A stretch of 64,000 bases of DNA from Streptomyces sp. P9-A2 (GTDB lineage: Bacteria; Actinomycetota; Actinomycetes; Streptomycetales; Streptomycetaceae), in the NCBI RefSeq assembly GCF_036634175.1, contig NZ_JAZIFX010000001.1:5270001-5334000 (forward strand). The letters run 5' to 3'. Positions 1-7,933 of the stretch are shown in pieces (within the stretch, counting starts at the first letter, position 1; each line of letters starts with the position of its first letter). The notes under the pieces are model-generated. The model saw nothing but the letters and a program-made list of their open reading frames with translations. It made no database searches and was not told where the DNA came from. Made by a program: the position numbers and the translations under genes.

Positions 1-1
1 G

Positions 2-169
2 GCCGAGGACTATGCGGCATTGCGTGAGGGCTCGTACCTGCTGCGCTCGCCGGCGAACGCTCGCCGGTTGCTCAAGGCGTACGAGAACGCCCTGGCTAAC
101 ATCAACGTGTCAGAGCGAGAGCTGATCGACCCCGACTCGCCGGATGCGGCCAGTGAGGGTGCTGAGTGA
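2..169 (+). CDS. YefM/Phd-family antitoxin, C-terminal part (5' end outside window)
   Basis: The reading frame open from the window edge encodes a C-terminus with the AEDYAALREGSYLLRSPAN stretch typical of YefM-type antitoxins, followed by an acidic tail ending at TGA 167-169. In this family the N-terminus binds DNA and represses the operon, and the C-terminal tail wraps the toxin. Only about 55 residues are visible, so the DNA-binding part is missing here. The stop overlaps the GTG start of the next gene by 3 bp, which implies translational coupling and a toxin-antitoxin operon. The assignment rests on the motif plus the recognisable toxin downstream. Confidence 0.85.
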   Translation, partial: AEDYAALREGSYLLRSPANARRLLKAYENALANINVSERELIDPDSPDAASEGAE

Positions 170-420
170 GGCTCGTCTTCGAAGATCAGGGCTGGGAGGA
201 CTACACGTCCTGGCTCAAGAACGATCGCAAGATGCTCGCTCGGATCAACAAGCTCATCGAGGACGTCAAACGCGACCCCTTCACTGGAATCGGTAAGCCA
301 GAGCCCCTCAAGTACCACTTGCCCGGGGCGTGGTCGAGGCGGATCGACGACGAGCACCGCCTCGTCCATCTGGTGACGGACAGGGAGATCGTCATCCTCG
401 CGGCTCGTTACCGCTACTGA
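166..420 (+). CDS. YoeB/Txe-family mRNA interferase toxin
   Basis: An 84-residue protein of the usual YoeB length. It starts at GTG 166, overlapping the antitoxin stop. It carries the family hallmarks: N-terminal LVFEDQGWEDYTSWLKND, central KPEPLKYHLPGAWSRRI, and the C-terminal IDDEHRLVHLV...ILAARYRY, with the Glu, Arg, His and terminal Tyr that form the ribosome-dependent RNase site in YoeB. In the known family, the toxin binds the ribosomal A site and cuts mRNA when the antitoxin is degraded. The catalytic residues look intact, so the toxin is probably active. The pair would be autoregulated from a promoter outside the window. Confidence 0.93.
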   Translation: MRLVFEDQGWEDYTSWLKNDRKMLARINKLIEDVKRDPFTGIGKPEPLKYHLPGAWSRRIDDEHRLVHLVTDREIVILAARYRY

Positions 421-481
421 CCGCTCGGGCGGTGCAGGCGTTCCTGGGGATGCTGCTCCCGCGCTGGGATGTCACTGTCGC

Positions 482-519
482 CCTCCGTGCCGGCCTCGAA
501 CATGAGGTCGGCACGGAGG
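482..519 (+). terminator. Hairpin after the toxin-antitoxin operon
   Basis: A 16-bp stem (482-497 with 504-519) with a single G-T wobble closes a 6-base loop (GAACAT), 60 bp past the toxin stop. There is no clear U-run, as is common for actinobacterial terminators. Confidence 0.7.
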
Positions 520-992
520 CTGTTCGGTGCCGTCCGGGGCGCAGTGGAGCCTGGCCGTGAAGAAACCGGCCGCTGCGTTCGGGATCTCGTCGGCCGCGTC
601 GGTTCGGCGATATCACTTCATCGCCTTCATCGGCTTGGACTCCTCCGCTGGAGGCTGACGGGCGTCGGGCCGGCGGAAAGGCGCACCAGGGCGTTCTCGG
701 CCTCGGCCGACAGGGAGACCGAACCGGCGAGGCCGCGCCGATCCGTCACCGCCCGCCGCAGCGGCTCGCGGACCTCGTCCGCCCGGAGTCCGGAGCCTCA
801 GCACCGGCAACCGTGAGAGCAACGGCGACACCTTGACGTGTTCGGGCTGGTCAGTGGCGCACTTCTGACCGTCGGGCGGCGCCTCGGCCGACACCGGTGC
901 TTACCATGCCAGGGAGACGGGTCGGGCGGCAATGGGTGGATTTCCCCTGTTCAGGGTGGAGGGTGCCGTAACAGGTCCGAAGCCGGGCCCCG
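520..992. other. Gene-free stretch upstream of the aldehyde dehydrogenase
   Basis: About 470 bp between the toxin-antitoxin terminator and the next gene. Open frames on both strands here are arginine/proline/serine-rich products of GC bias with no recognisable domain. It presumably holds the promoter of the aldehyde dehydrogenase gene, but no convincing -35/-10 pair was found. Confidence 0.5.
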
Positions 993-2720
993 GTGCGAAG
1001 AATCCGGGGTGTGAACGCTTCCTCGGGGACCGCGCTTCGGAGCTATCCGGTCCTGCTGTCCGGCGTACCCGCCGCCGGACAGAGCTGGGTGCACTGGCCC
1101 AGGAGCAGCGCCGTGCTGCTCGACACCTACGAGACGGTCGCGCTCAAAGCGCGTCTCGACCACGACCGGGCCGGCCCGGCGGACCACGACGACCCCCGGC
1201 TGGTCGGCCGGGTGGCGCGGTCCACCGGCGAGCAGGCCCTCGCGGCGCTCGCCGCGGCGCGCGAGGCGCAGCCGGCCTGGGCGCGCGTCCCGCTCGATCA
1301 CCGGCTGGACTTCGTCCGCGCCTTCCACCGCCTGCTGCGGGAGCGGGCCGAGGAACTCATGTCGGTCCTCGTCGCCGAAGGGAACCCGCTGCAGGTGAGC
1401 CGGTGGGCCCTGTCCGCCGCGCTGAACCTGACGCACCCCGACTCGGTCGCGTACGCGCGTGCCGCCATGGTCTGGGAGGGCGGTCATGCGGGCCGGCTGG
1501 TGCGGCTGGTGCGCAAGCCCGACGGGGTGGTCTGCCTGGACCCGGCGCGCAACGCCCCGATGCTCACCGCTCTGTCCGGGGTGCCGACGCTGGCGGCGGG
1601 CAACGCGCTGGTGGTCAACGCCCCGCCGACGGTCCCGCTGAGCACCGCCTACCTCTTCCACGAGCTGGTCGCCCCGCTGCTGGCCGACCACGGGGCGCCG
1701 CCCGGCACGCTGAGCGTGCTGTGCGCGCCGGCCCGGCCGATGCTGCGCACGTGGCTCGCCTCCCCGCACTGCGACGACATCTTCTTCTTCGGCGGTTCGG
1801 CCCAGGGCGCCGAACTCACCCGCTCCTGCCTGGAGCACGGCAAGAAGCCCATCATGGAGCTGGCCGGCAACGACGCCCTCGTGGTCTGGCGGGACGCCGA
1901 CCTGGACGGCGCCGTCGAAGCGGCACTGGAGCGCTACCTGGGGTCCGGACAGCTCTGCCTGGCACCGAAGTTCGCCCTGGTGCATCCCGCCGTGGCGGAC
2001 GACTTCACCGAGCGGCTGCGCCGGAAGGTGGCCGCCCTGCGCGTGGGGCTGCCGGACGACCCGGAGGTCGTGCTCACCCCGGTGATCAAGCGGAACCAGT
2101 GCAAGGAGGTGCTGGACGACGCCGTGGCCCGGGGCGCCGAACTGCTCTGCGGTGGCGACCTGGTCGACGTGCACGGCCGTCCCTCCCCGCGGGGCCCGTT
2201 CGTCCGGCCCGCGCTGCTGCGCGTACGGGGTCTCGAGCGGGCGGCGACCATGAACGCCGTCACGGAGGAGACGTTCTTCCCCCTGATGTGCGTGGTCGTG
2301 CCGGAGGCCGCCGCGTCTGCGGCGGTGGCCTCGGACGACGCGCTGCTGGACGCGGTCCTCGCGTTCGTCAACGCCAATCGGTACGGGCTGCGCAACTCGC
2401 TGTGGGCGCGTGATCCGCACGTCGTCCACCGGTTCACGGACGAAGTGACCAACGGCGGTGTGCTGAAGGTCAACGACAGCCACATCGGGACCCTGCCGGT
2501 GCTGCCCATCGTCGGCGGCACGGGGCTGTCGGGCGGCGTCTTCGGGGAGGCCAACGTCTCCTTTCTGCGCACCACCCGCCTCCAGGGCATCAGCCTCGCC
2601 ACCGGGACCGGTGAGCCCTTCGACCACCTCGCCGCCGCCGGAATGCCCCGGGAGTCCGGGCCGGTGGTAGCTGCTCCCTCCACCCGTATCCCTCTGCCGG
2701 GACAGTCCGGCACCAGCTGA
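993..2720 (+). CDS. Aldehyde dehydrogenase-family protein
   Basis: A 575-residue NAD(P)-dependent aldehyde dehydrogenase-fold protein, longer than the usual ~480-500. Rossmann-type landmarks are visible: FFFGGSAQGAEL near residue 265, catalytic-base Glu in IMELAGND (Glu289), catalytic Cys in SGQLCLAPK (Cys322), and the late EETFFPLM segment around residue 420. The active-site Cys and Glu are both present, so it is predicted to oxidise an aldehyde to an acid; the substrate cannot be told. The start is uncertain: GTG 993, GTG 1011 and GTG 1089 are in frame and none has a strong Shine-Dalgarno. The gene ends 11 bp before an EF-hand gene, so the two are probably co-transcribed and may work together. 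Confidence 0.85.
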   Translation: MRRIRGVNASSGTALRSYPVLLSGVPAAGQSWVHWPRSSAVLLDTYETVALKARLDHDRAGPADHDDPRLVGRVARSTGEQALAALAAAREAQPAWARVPLDHRLDFVRAFHRLLRERAEELMSVLVAEGNPLQVSRWALSAALNLTHPDSVAYARAAMVWEGGHAGRLVRLVRKPDGVVCLDPARNAPMLTALSGVPTLAAGNALVVNAPPTVPLSTAYLFHELVAPLLADHGAPPGTLSVLCAPARPMLRTWLASPHCDDIFFFGGSAQGAELTRSCLEHGKKPIMELAGNDALVVWRDADLDGAVEAALERYLGSGQLCLAPKFALVHPAVADDFTERLRRKVAALRVGLPDDPEVVLTPVIKRNQCKEVLDDAVARGAELLCGGDLVDVHGRPSPRGPFVRPALLRVRGLERAATMNAVTEETFFPLMCVVVPEAAASAAVASDDALLDAVLAFVNANRYGLRNSLWARDPHVVHRFTDEVTNGGVLKVNDSHIGTLPVLPIVGGTGLSGGVFGEANVSFLRTTRLQGISLATGTGEPFDHLAAAGMPRESGPVVAAPSTRIPLPGQSGTS

Positions 2721-2731
2721 AAGGCCGACAC

Positions 2732-3295
2732 ATGACCACGCTCTCCGGTACTCCCCTGCTCCACCGCAAGATCGACCTGTGCTTCCGGCACTTCGACACC
2801 GACGACAACGGCTTCATCGACCGCGAGGACCTCCTGACCCTGGGATCGCAGCTGCTGTCCAAGTTCGGCGAGCCCGTCACCTCGCCCAAGGGCACCGCGC
2901 TGATGGACGGCATGACCCGCTTCTGGGACGCCCTGGTCGCCGCCGCGGACCAGGACGGCGACGAGCGGCTCACCCGTGACGAGTACCGGGACTGCATGAC
3001 CGGCGCCTTCGTCGAGTCGCCCGAGGGCTTCGACATCTCGTTCCGGCCCCTGGCGGAGGCGGTGTGCGCGCTGCTGGACACCGACGGGGACGGTGAGGTG
3101 GACGAGCGGGAGTTCGAGGCATGGCAGGAGGTGTTCCGTACCGCGCCCGAGAACAGGGCCGACGCCTTCCGCAAGCTGGACGCCGACGGGAACGGCAGGC
3201 TCACGGTCGACGAGCTGCTGGCCGCCGTCCGCCAGTACTACCTCAGCCCCGACGCCGACGCGGCCGGCAATTGGCTCTACGGCGCGGTCGCCTGA
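2732..3295 (+). CDS. EF-hand calcium-binding protein (four EF-hands)
   Basis: A 187-residue cytosolic protein with no signal peptide or membrane segment. Four canonical loops are visible: DTDDNGFIDRED (~22-33), DQDGDERLTRDE (~74-85), DTDGDGEVDERE (~117-128) and DADGNGRLTVDE (~150-161), with the expected Asp/Asn at positions 1, 3, 5 and Glu/Asp at 12. This arrangement resembles calerythrin/sarcoplasmic calcium-binding proteins, known in actinobacteria as calcium buffers or sensors. It follows the aldehyde dehydrogenase by 11 bp, suggesting an operon. A role as a calcium-dependent partner of that enzyme is inference only. Start ATG 2732. Confidence 0.93.
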   Translation: MTTLSGTPLLHRKIDLCFRHFDTDDNGFIDREDLLTLGSQLLSKFGEPVTSPKGTALMDGMTRFWDALVAAADQDGDERLTRDEYRDCMTGAFVESPEGFDISFRPLAEAVCALLDTDGDGEVDEREFEAWQEVFRTAPENRADAFRKLDADGNGRLTVDELLAAVRQYYLSPDADAAGNWLYGAVA

Positions 3296-3307
3296 AGCAA
3301 GCACGGG

Positions 3308-3352
3308 CCGGGGGCCCGGTGGGTAGCGGCCTCGCCGTCTGCCGGCCCCCGG
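3308..3352. terminator. Possible bidirectional hairpin between convergent genes
   Basis: A 9-bp perfect stem (CCGGGGGCC 3308-3316 with GGCCCCCGG 3344-3352) and a 27-base loop lie between the convergent EF-hand and gvpL/F genes. The long loop makes it a modest candidate. Confidence 0.4.
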
Positions 3353-3469
3353 TTCCCGGTTCCCGGCCCCCGGTTCCTCGGCCGCCCGTCCGCCGACGGC
3401 CGTCACTTCAGGCAGGATGCCCCCACCGCAGCGCCGAGCACCGGCAAGGAGCAGTTCGTTCACGGCCGC

Positions 3470-4327
3470 TCAGGGGGCCATTTCCTCCGCCCGGGTGCGG
3501 TGGCGGGTGTCGATGAAGGAGTACGGGGGCCAGGGGCCCAGGAAGCGGATGCGGACGGCGGGCTGACGGGACCGCAGTTCGGTCAGTACGGTGCCGACGG
3601 CGTCGATGTCCTCCCGCCGGACGAGCAGGGCGGCGCACAGGACGTCCGTCTCGCCCGCGACGCGGTGGGTGGGGCCGCGGTCGCGGTAGTCCTCGGCGAC
3701 GGCCAGCAGACGCTGCCTGATCTCGGCGTGCAGGGTGTCGGCGAACTGTCCGGCCGCGTTGCGGGCCCGGTGCTCCCGCTGCTTGGCCATCAGCCTGCGC
3801 ATGCCGGGTGACAGGCCGTCCGCCGGGCCGCCCGCCGGGTCCTCCGGCGCGGCCTCTCCCGCTTCGCCCGTGGTGACGGCCGTACGGTCCACGGTGATGT
3901 CGACCCGCAGTTCGCACCGGCCGGCCAGGTCCTCCAACTGGCCCGCGATGTCCGCCGCCTGCTCGGTGACCCACTCCGTCAGGCGCCGTTCGGCGCTCCG
4001 CCCGGCCTCGGGCCGGCCCTCGGGCGGCGGCTCCTCGGCGACCAGGACGTTGAAGGTCATCGGCAGGATGCTGCCGGTGCGTTCCCATACGGTGTCCACC
4101 GCCCGGCTCTGCTCCTCCACCCAGCGGCGCACCTGGTCGTCGCCGCCCTCGAGAGGGGCCGGGGCGGCGTCGTGCACCAGTGCCGCGACGGAGGCGCCGG
4201 GAACGCGCACCAGCCGCAGCGGGCGACCGTCGATCCCGGTGACGCCGTCGGCCGCGTCCGGCCGGTCCGGGCCGTCCGGCCGGTCCGGGAGCAGCGCGTA
4301 CACGTACAACGCCGTGTGCTCGGTCAT
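3470..4327 (-). CDS. gvpL: Gas vesicle protein GvpL/GvpF family
   Basis: A 285-residue protein that begins MTEHTALYVYALLPD, the typical GvpL/F N-terminus, and contains RLVRVPGASVAALVHDA, the GSILPMTFNVLV segment and a C-terminal IRFLGPWPPYSFID box, all conserved in GvpF/L. In known systems GvpF/L are accessory assembly proteins found at low level with the gas vesicle shell. An internal Gly/Pro/Ala-rich insert lies around residues 160-185. The ATG overlaps the gvpK stop by 4 bp (ATGA), so it is translationally coupled as the last gene of the module. Whether it is GvpL or GvpF cannot be decided from this sequence. Confidence 0.9.
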   Translation of the reverse strand: MTEHTALYVYALLPDRPDGPDRPDAADGVTGIDGRPLRLVRVPGASVAALVHDAAPAPLEGGDDQVRRWVEEQSRAVDTVWERTGSILPMTFNVLVAEEPPPEGRPEAGRSAERRLTEWVTEQAADIAGQLEDLAGRCELRVDITVDRTAVTTGEAGEAAPEDPAGGPADGLSPGMRRLMAKQREHRARNAAGQFADTLHAEIRQRLLAVAEDYRDRGPTHRVAGETDVLCAALLVRREDIDAVGTVLTELRSRQPAVRIRFLGPWPPYSFIDTRHRTRAEEMAP

Positions 4328-4638
4328 TCGCCTGCCTCCTCCGCCCAGCGCTGCGGGTTGATCAGCTTGTCCACGACGTCGTCGACCACTTCGTCCAGTC
4401 CCCGGTGCAGGTCGGCGACCGAGGAGACGATGCCGTGGTCCTCCTTGATCTGCTCCATCGCCTCGTCCAGTTCCAGCAGGGCGTTCGCCAGGCGTTCGGC
4501 CTCCTGCGGGGTCAGATCGTGGCCGTTCATACGACGCAGCGCCTGGCGGTCCAGCGCCTCCTGGATGACCTCGACCAAGGTGACCACCAAGGACAGCACC
4601 CCGTGTTTGAGGCTCTTCTCGTCGACGGTCAACGGCAT
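4324..4638 (-). CDS. gvpK: Gas vesicle protein GvpK
   Basis: A 104-residue protein. It matches GvpK in length and in the DEKSLKHGVLSLVVTLVEVIQEALDRQALRRM core, followed by the ERLANALLELDEAMEQIKEDH helix that is strongly conserved in the family. GvpK is an accessory assembly protein of uncertain biochemical role. The gene lies 73 bp downstream of the GvpJ-like fusion gene and overlaps gvpL/F by 4 bp. A purine-rich stretch (on the minus strand, around 4645-4655) is the likely ribosome binding site for ATG 4638. Confidence 0.92.
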   Translation of the reverse strand: MPLTVDEKSLKHGVLSLVVTLVEVIQEALDRQALRRMNGHDLTPQEAERLANALLELDEAMEQIKEDHGIVSSVADLHRGLDEVVDDVVDKLINPQRWAEEAGE

Positions 4639-4711
4639 GTCGGCTCTCCACCCTCCTGCTGTCGTGCTCGGTCGCTCACCTGGTTGTTCGCCTGGTTGTT
4701 CACCCGGCCAC

Positions 4712-5668
4712 TCATCCGGTCGCCGCCATGGGTCCCGGCACGGGTCCCGTCACGGACCCCGCCGCGCGTAGCCGTTCCGTCCAGGCCGCCGGATCGTCCG
4801 CGGCCAGCCTCACCTCGTCGCCCGCGGTGGTGTGGACGGCGATGACGCCGCCCTCCCCGGCAGGGCTGTACGCGGGTACCCGACGCACCTCGGTGATGTC
4901 CGCCGTGGACAGCACGAGCGCCGGCCGGGAATCCACGGGGGACTTCCAGGTCAGCCTGTCGGCGGTCAGCCGTCCCTGACCGCCGCGCCACAACGGCCCG
5001 CCCCGGCGCGGTTCGTGGTACCACACGTGCTCCTCGACGAGAGGCGGCTCCTCCTCGACGGGGGGTGCGAACGGGAGGGCGGGTGCCGGGCGGCCCGCGC
5101 ACGCCTCGGTGAGGAGGGCGTGCAGTTCTCCGGGCTGACGGGCCGAGAGGCGTTCCTGGCCGCCGTCGGCCAGGGCGACGTCCAGGCGCAGCTGTTCCTC
5201 GCCCCCGACCGTCCTCTCCGGTTCGAGACGCACGGCGGTGACGGCGTCGAGTCCGGTCTGCCACAGGATCTCCCGTGGTTCGTCACGCAGGACGACGAGG
5301 CGCCGGTCGGTGAGGTAGACGGTGCCGGGCCGCCATCCGTGGTAGAGACCTTCCGTCAGGAGGTGACCACCGGTCATCCGGCAGACGACGTTCTCGTCCT
5401 CCGCCAGGTCGAGGGCGCGGCGGGCGACGGACCGCTCGGCCCAGGCGCGGGTGTCCTCGTCCCAGTGGCGCATCATCCCGTACTCCAGCATCGTCTCCAT
5501 CCCGGCGATGGCCGCCCGCAGGGAGACGCCGATCAGCGGGATGTCGGCCACGGCGACGATCAGGTCCAGGTGCAGGACCGCGCCCTTGTTCAGCACGACT
5601 TCCAGCAGGTCGTCCAGGGTGACCCGCGGATCCCGCGTGGGGCGCATCGGTGACAGTTCAGCCGTCAC
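4712..5668 (-). CDS. GvpA/GvpJ-family protein fused to a C-terminal PH/GRAM-like region
   Basis: With the GTG start at 5668, which overlaps the upstream stop by 4 bp, the product has 318 residues. Residues ~15-70 match the GvpA/GvpJ shell fold (VTLDDLLEVVLNKGAVLHLDLIV...LRAAIAGMETMLEYG). The rest is far longer than any shell protein. It holds two similar blocks, TVYLTDRRLVVLRDEPREILW (~130) and GRLTADRLTWKSP (~245), that look like PH/GRAM-type domains, which often bind membranes or partners. This fusion is unusual and suggests an anchoring or scaffolding job rather than a shell rib. ATG 5647 is an alternative start seven codons in. Confidence 0.8.
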   Translation of the reverse strand: MTAELSPMRPTRDPRVTLDDLLEVVLNKGAVLHLDLIVAVADIPLIGVSLRAAIAGMETMLEYGMMRHWDEDTRAWAERSVARRALDLAEDENVVCRMTGGHLLTEGLYHGWRPGTVYLTDRRLVVLRDEPREILWQTGLDAVTAVRLEPERTVGGEEQLRLDVALADGGQERLSARQPGELHALLTEACAGRPAPALPFAPPVEEEPPLVEEHVWYHEPRRGGPLWRGGQGRLTADRLTWKSPVDSRPALVLSTADITEVRRVPAYSPAGEGGVIAVHTTAGDEVRLAADDPAAWTERLRAAGSVTGPVPGPMAATG

Positions 5669-6315
5669 GCCGTTCCGCCTTCGCCTTCGCCTTCGCCTTC
5701 GCCCTCGGCCTCGCCCTCGGCCTCGCCCTCGGCCGGGGACGGTTCGGCCGCCCGGTGGTCCTGGTCCTCGTCGCCGTCGCCGTCGCGGTCGCCGTCGCTT
5801 TTGCCCTCGTCGTCGGCGGCGGGCTCCTCCCGGCGCTCGGTCAGCGCCGCCGGCTGTGTGTGCTCGGAGCGGCCCCGCATCTGGGCCTGCGCGCTGAGCC
5901 ACCCGCACCAGGGGCACCACTTCTCCAGCAGTTGCTCGACCGGGGAGCGCTTGCCGCAGGCCGGGCAGCTCTCCTTCTCCTCACGCGTGTCACGCCACGC
6001 GGCGGTCTCCGTGTCCGTGCCGGACGGGAACTCCAGCCCGTAGCGGGCAGCCGTCTCGAAAGAGGCCAGCGCCGCGCGCAGACGGATACCCAGCAGTTCC
6101 ACCCCGGCCACCGAGACCATGATGTCGGCGTTGAGCACGAGGCCCTTGTCCAGCAGGGTTTCCACCACATGAGCGAGGCTGCCGTCGCCGTCCCGCCGTG
6201 GCTGCATCGGGGACGGGCCCGTACTCGGCATCCCGCCCTGCGACGGGCCGCGCCGCGAGACCGTGGACGGGAACCCGCTGTCGCTCTGGGTGATCCTCTC
6301 GGGGTAGCTGCTCAT
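5665..6315 (-). CDS. GvpA/GvpJ-family protein with C-terminal zinc-ribbon motif
   Basis: A 216-residue protein. Residues ~45-95 carry the GvpJ-like shell domain (SLAHVVETLLDKGLVLNADIMVSVAGVELLGIRLRAALASFETAARYG). About 25 residues later comes a four-cysteine element, CPACGKRS...WCPWCGW (~118-140), that looks like a zinc ribbon. The tail is a low-complexity EGEA/EGEG repeat encoded by GC-rich tandem codons at 5670-5740. It is the first gene of the leftward gas-vesicle-like module; its stop overlaps the next GTG (GTGA). Metal binding is inferred from cysteine spacing only. No canonical GvpA, GvpN or GvpO lies nearby. Confidence 0.82.
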   Translation of the reverse strand: MSSYPERITQSDSGFPSTVSRRGPSQGGMPSTGPSPMQPRRDGDGSLAHVVETLLDKGLVLNADIMVSVAGVELLGIRLRAALASFETAARYGLEFPSGTDTETAAWRDTREEKESCPACGKRSPVEQLLEKWCPWCGWLSAQAQMRGRSEHTQPAALTERREEPAADDEGKSDGDRDGDGDEDQDHRAAEPSPAEGEAEGEAEGEGEGEGEGGTA

Positions 6316-6812
6316 TCCGCGCGTCTGTCCGCTCTCCCGTCACTTACACACCCGGGCCGGGACCGGGGCGCGTGAACGGAACGGTCGTCATGAGCGGGGA
6401 CGCGTCGGCGAAGTGGCTCGGACGGCCGGGAGCTCATGGCGGCGGTTGCGGTGCCGAAGTCCGGCCGCGCCGAAAAGTCCTGAAGGCCGGCGGCTCCGCG
6501 GAAGGGAGCCGGCGAGGCGGGCGCCGCCGGCTCGGCCCCCGCGGGCCGGCCGGTGCCGTCGCAGCCGGTACCCCGGAGTCGCGTACCGCGCCGACCATGG
6601 TCGGCCGTCGGGTCGGACCCTGGCGTCCTTGCCGAAGCAAGCGATGCGCGTTTAGTACAATTCAGGCATATTGCTTGGGGTGAGATGCTTGTAACAGGGG
6701 GTCCGCGCCTGCGGCGCCTTACCCCCATTCGGGGCATCGTCGCAGGGTGGGCGGGCTGTGCCGGACGTCTGATCCGTTTCCCGTGAATTGTTTTTTCGTC
6801 GTGTCAGTTTCA
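6316..6812. other. Divergent intergenic region between gvp-like module and catabolic operon
   Basis: About 500 bp with no convincing gene. The portion 6640-6700 is noticeably AT-richer than its surroundings and has a 6-bp inverted repeat, AAGCAA (6635-6640) and TTGCTT (6671-6676), 30 bp apart, plus a TACAAT (6656-6661). It may contain the leftward promoter of the gas-vesicle-like module, but no clear pair of boxes could be fixed. Confidence 0.4.
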
Positions 6813-6842
6813 TTGACGTTGTGTAAAGCGAATGGCTACCTT
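6813..6842 (+). promoter_or_regulatory. Candidate vegetative promoter of the catabolic operon
   Basis: TTGACG (6813-6818), an 18-base spacer and TACCTT (6837-6842) fit the actinobacterial TTGACN / TANNNT housekeeping pattern. It lies 65 bp ahead of the first operon gene. A second TTGACA (6841-6846) lacks a matching -10 box. Confidence 0.5.
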
Positions 6843-6907
6843 GACATCAGCCACAAGGGTGCGGTGCGCCCCTGCGGCGTACCCCACCCCGGACACGTGA
6901 GGCAGGC

Positions 6908-7885
6908 ATGAGCGTCGAGAGCAACACTGTGAACACCGTCCTCGGCCCGGTGGCAGCCGAGGATCTGGGTGTCGTGTCGGTCCACGAGGCACTGCTGTCG
7001 GTGGTCCCGGGCGCGGAGTACGCCTACGACGTCACCTTCGACCGTGCCGAGATCTTCGAGACGCTCGCCGCCAAGCTGAAGGACTTCCGCGCCCACGGCG
7101 GCGGCACCGTCGTCGACAGCACCGGCATGTTCCACGGCCGGGACGTCCGGCTGTACGAGGCCCTCTCCCGTACGACCGGCGTGCACATCGTCGCCTCGAC
7201 GGGCCAGGGCCCCGAGGAGATGCTCGGCGGCTACTTCCTGACGCCGCAGACCAACCCTCCGACGCCGTGGCCGGCCGAGAAGTTCGCCGACCTCTTCACC
7301 AAGGAGGTCACCGAGGGCATGGTGGTGCCCCGCGTGGAGCGACGCGGCGCCGCCGGCCTGGTGGCCACCACCGCGACCCCCGAGGGCATGACCGCGACCG
7401 ACGAGAGCCTGTTCCGCGGCGCGGCCCGGACCGCCCTGAGCACCGGCGTCGCGGTCTCCGTCCGCTACGGCGCCGACGCCCTCCACGACCTCGACGTCGT
7501 CCTCGACGAGAAGCTGCCCGCCGACCGTGTCGTGGTCGGCGGACTCGACCGCAAGGACGCCGTCGCCGCCGGCGCCCCCCTCCAGATCGCACGGCGCGGG
7601 GCCTACGTCGCCCTGGACCACGTCGGTACGCAGGACGACGACGCCCACATCACCGATGACGAGCGCGCGGCTCTGGTCGCCGAGCTCGTGCGGGCCGGCT
7701 TCGGCGACCGGATCCTGCTCTCGAGCAGCGCGACCGGCGTGGCCAAGGGCCACCCCGGCAACGATCTGCCGTACAGCTACGTCCTGACCACTTTCGTCCC
7801 GCTCCTGAAGGCACAGGGTCTCAGTGACGAGGACACGCGGCGGATTCTCGTGGAGAACCCGCGCGACCTGCTGTCGGCGCGCTGA
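6908..7885 (+). CDS. Phosphotriesterase-family paralog lacking metal ligands (predicted pseudoenzyme)
   Basis: A 325-residue TIM-barrel protein of the phosphotriesterase/PTE-like lactonase family. It aligns along its length with the next gene, and both begin with a VNTVLG...AEELG-like N-terminus. The family binds two metals through His-x-His, a carboxylated Lys, two His and an Asp. Here only the first His (His26) is kept. The other positions are Ala28, Ala153, Arg186, Gly212 and Ser274. It should therefore be unable to hold the binuclear centre. The reading frame is clean and full length, arguing for a retained non-catalytic role, for example as a partner of its active neighbour. A GAGGCAGG Shine-Dalgarno precedes ATG 6908. 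First gene of a six-gene operon. Confidence 0.85.
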   Translation: MSVESNTVNTVLGPVAAEDLGVVSVHEALLSVVPGAEYAYDVTFDRAEIFETLAAKLKDFRAHGGGTVVDSTGMFHGRDVRLYEALSRTTGVHIVASTGQGPEEMLGGYFLTPQTNPPTPWPAEKFADLFTKEVTEGMVVPRVERRGAAGLVATTATPEGMTATDESLFRGAARTALSTGVAVSVRYGADALHDLDVVLDEKLPADRVVVGGLDRKDAVAAGAPLQIARRGAYVALDHVGTQDDDAHITDDERAALVAELVRAGFGDRILLSSSATGVAKGHPGNDLPYSYVLTTFVPLLKAQGLSDEDTRRILVENPRDLLSAR

Positions 7886-7933
7886 GCGCCCCCGCGAGCG
7901 ACCGTCAAGTCTCTTATCTCAAAGGTGAGTGTT

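Noticed and set aside
951..2627. 558-codon minus-strand frame opposite the aldehyde dehydrogenase
   Set aside because: Shadow frame; the plus strand has the full set of dehydrogenase motifs.
6635..6676. AAGCAA/TTGCTT inverted repeat as an operator
   Set aside because: Six-base arms 30 bp apart are too weak to claim; mentioned only in the intergenic note.
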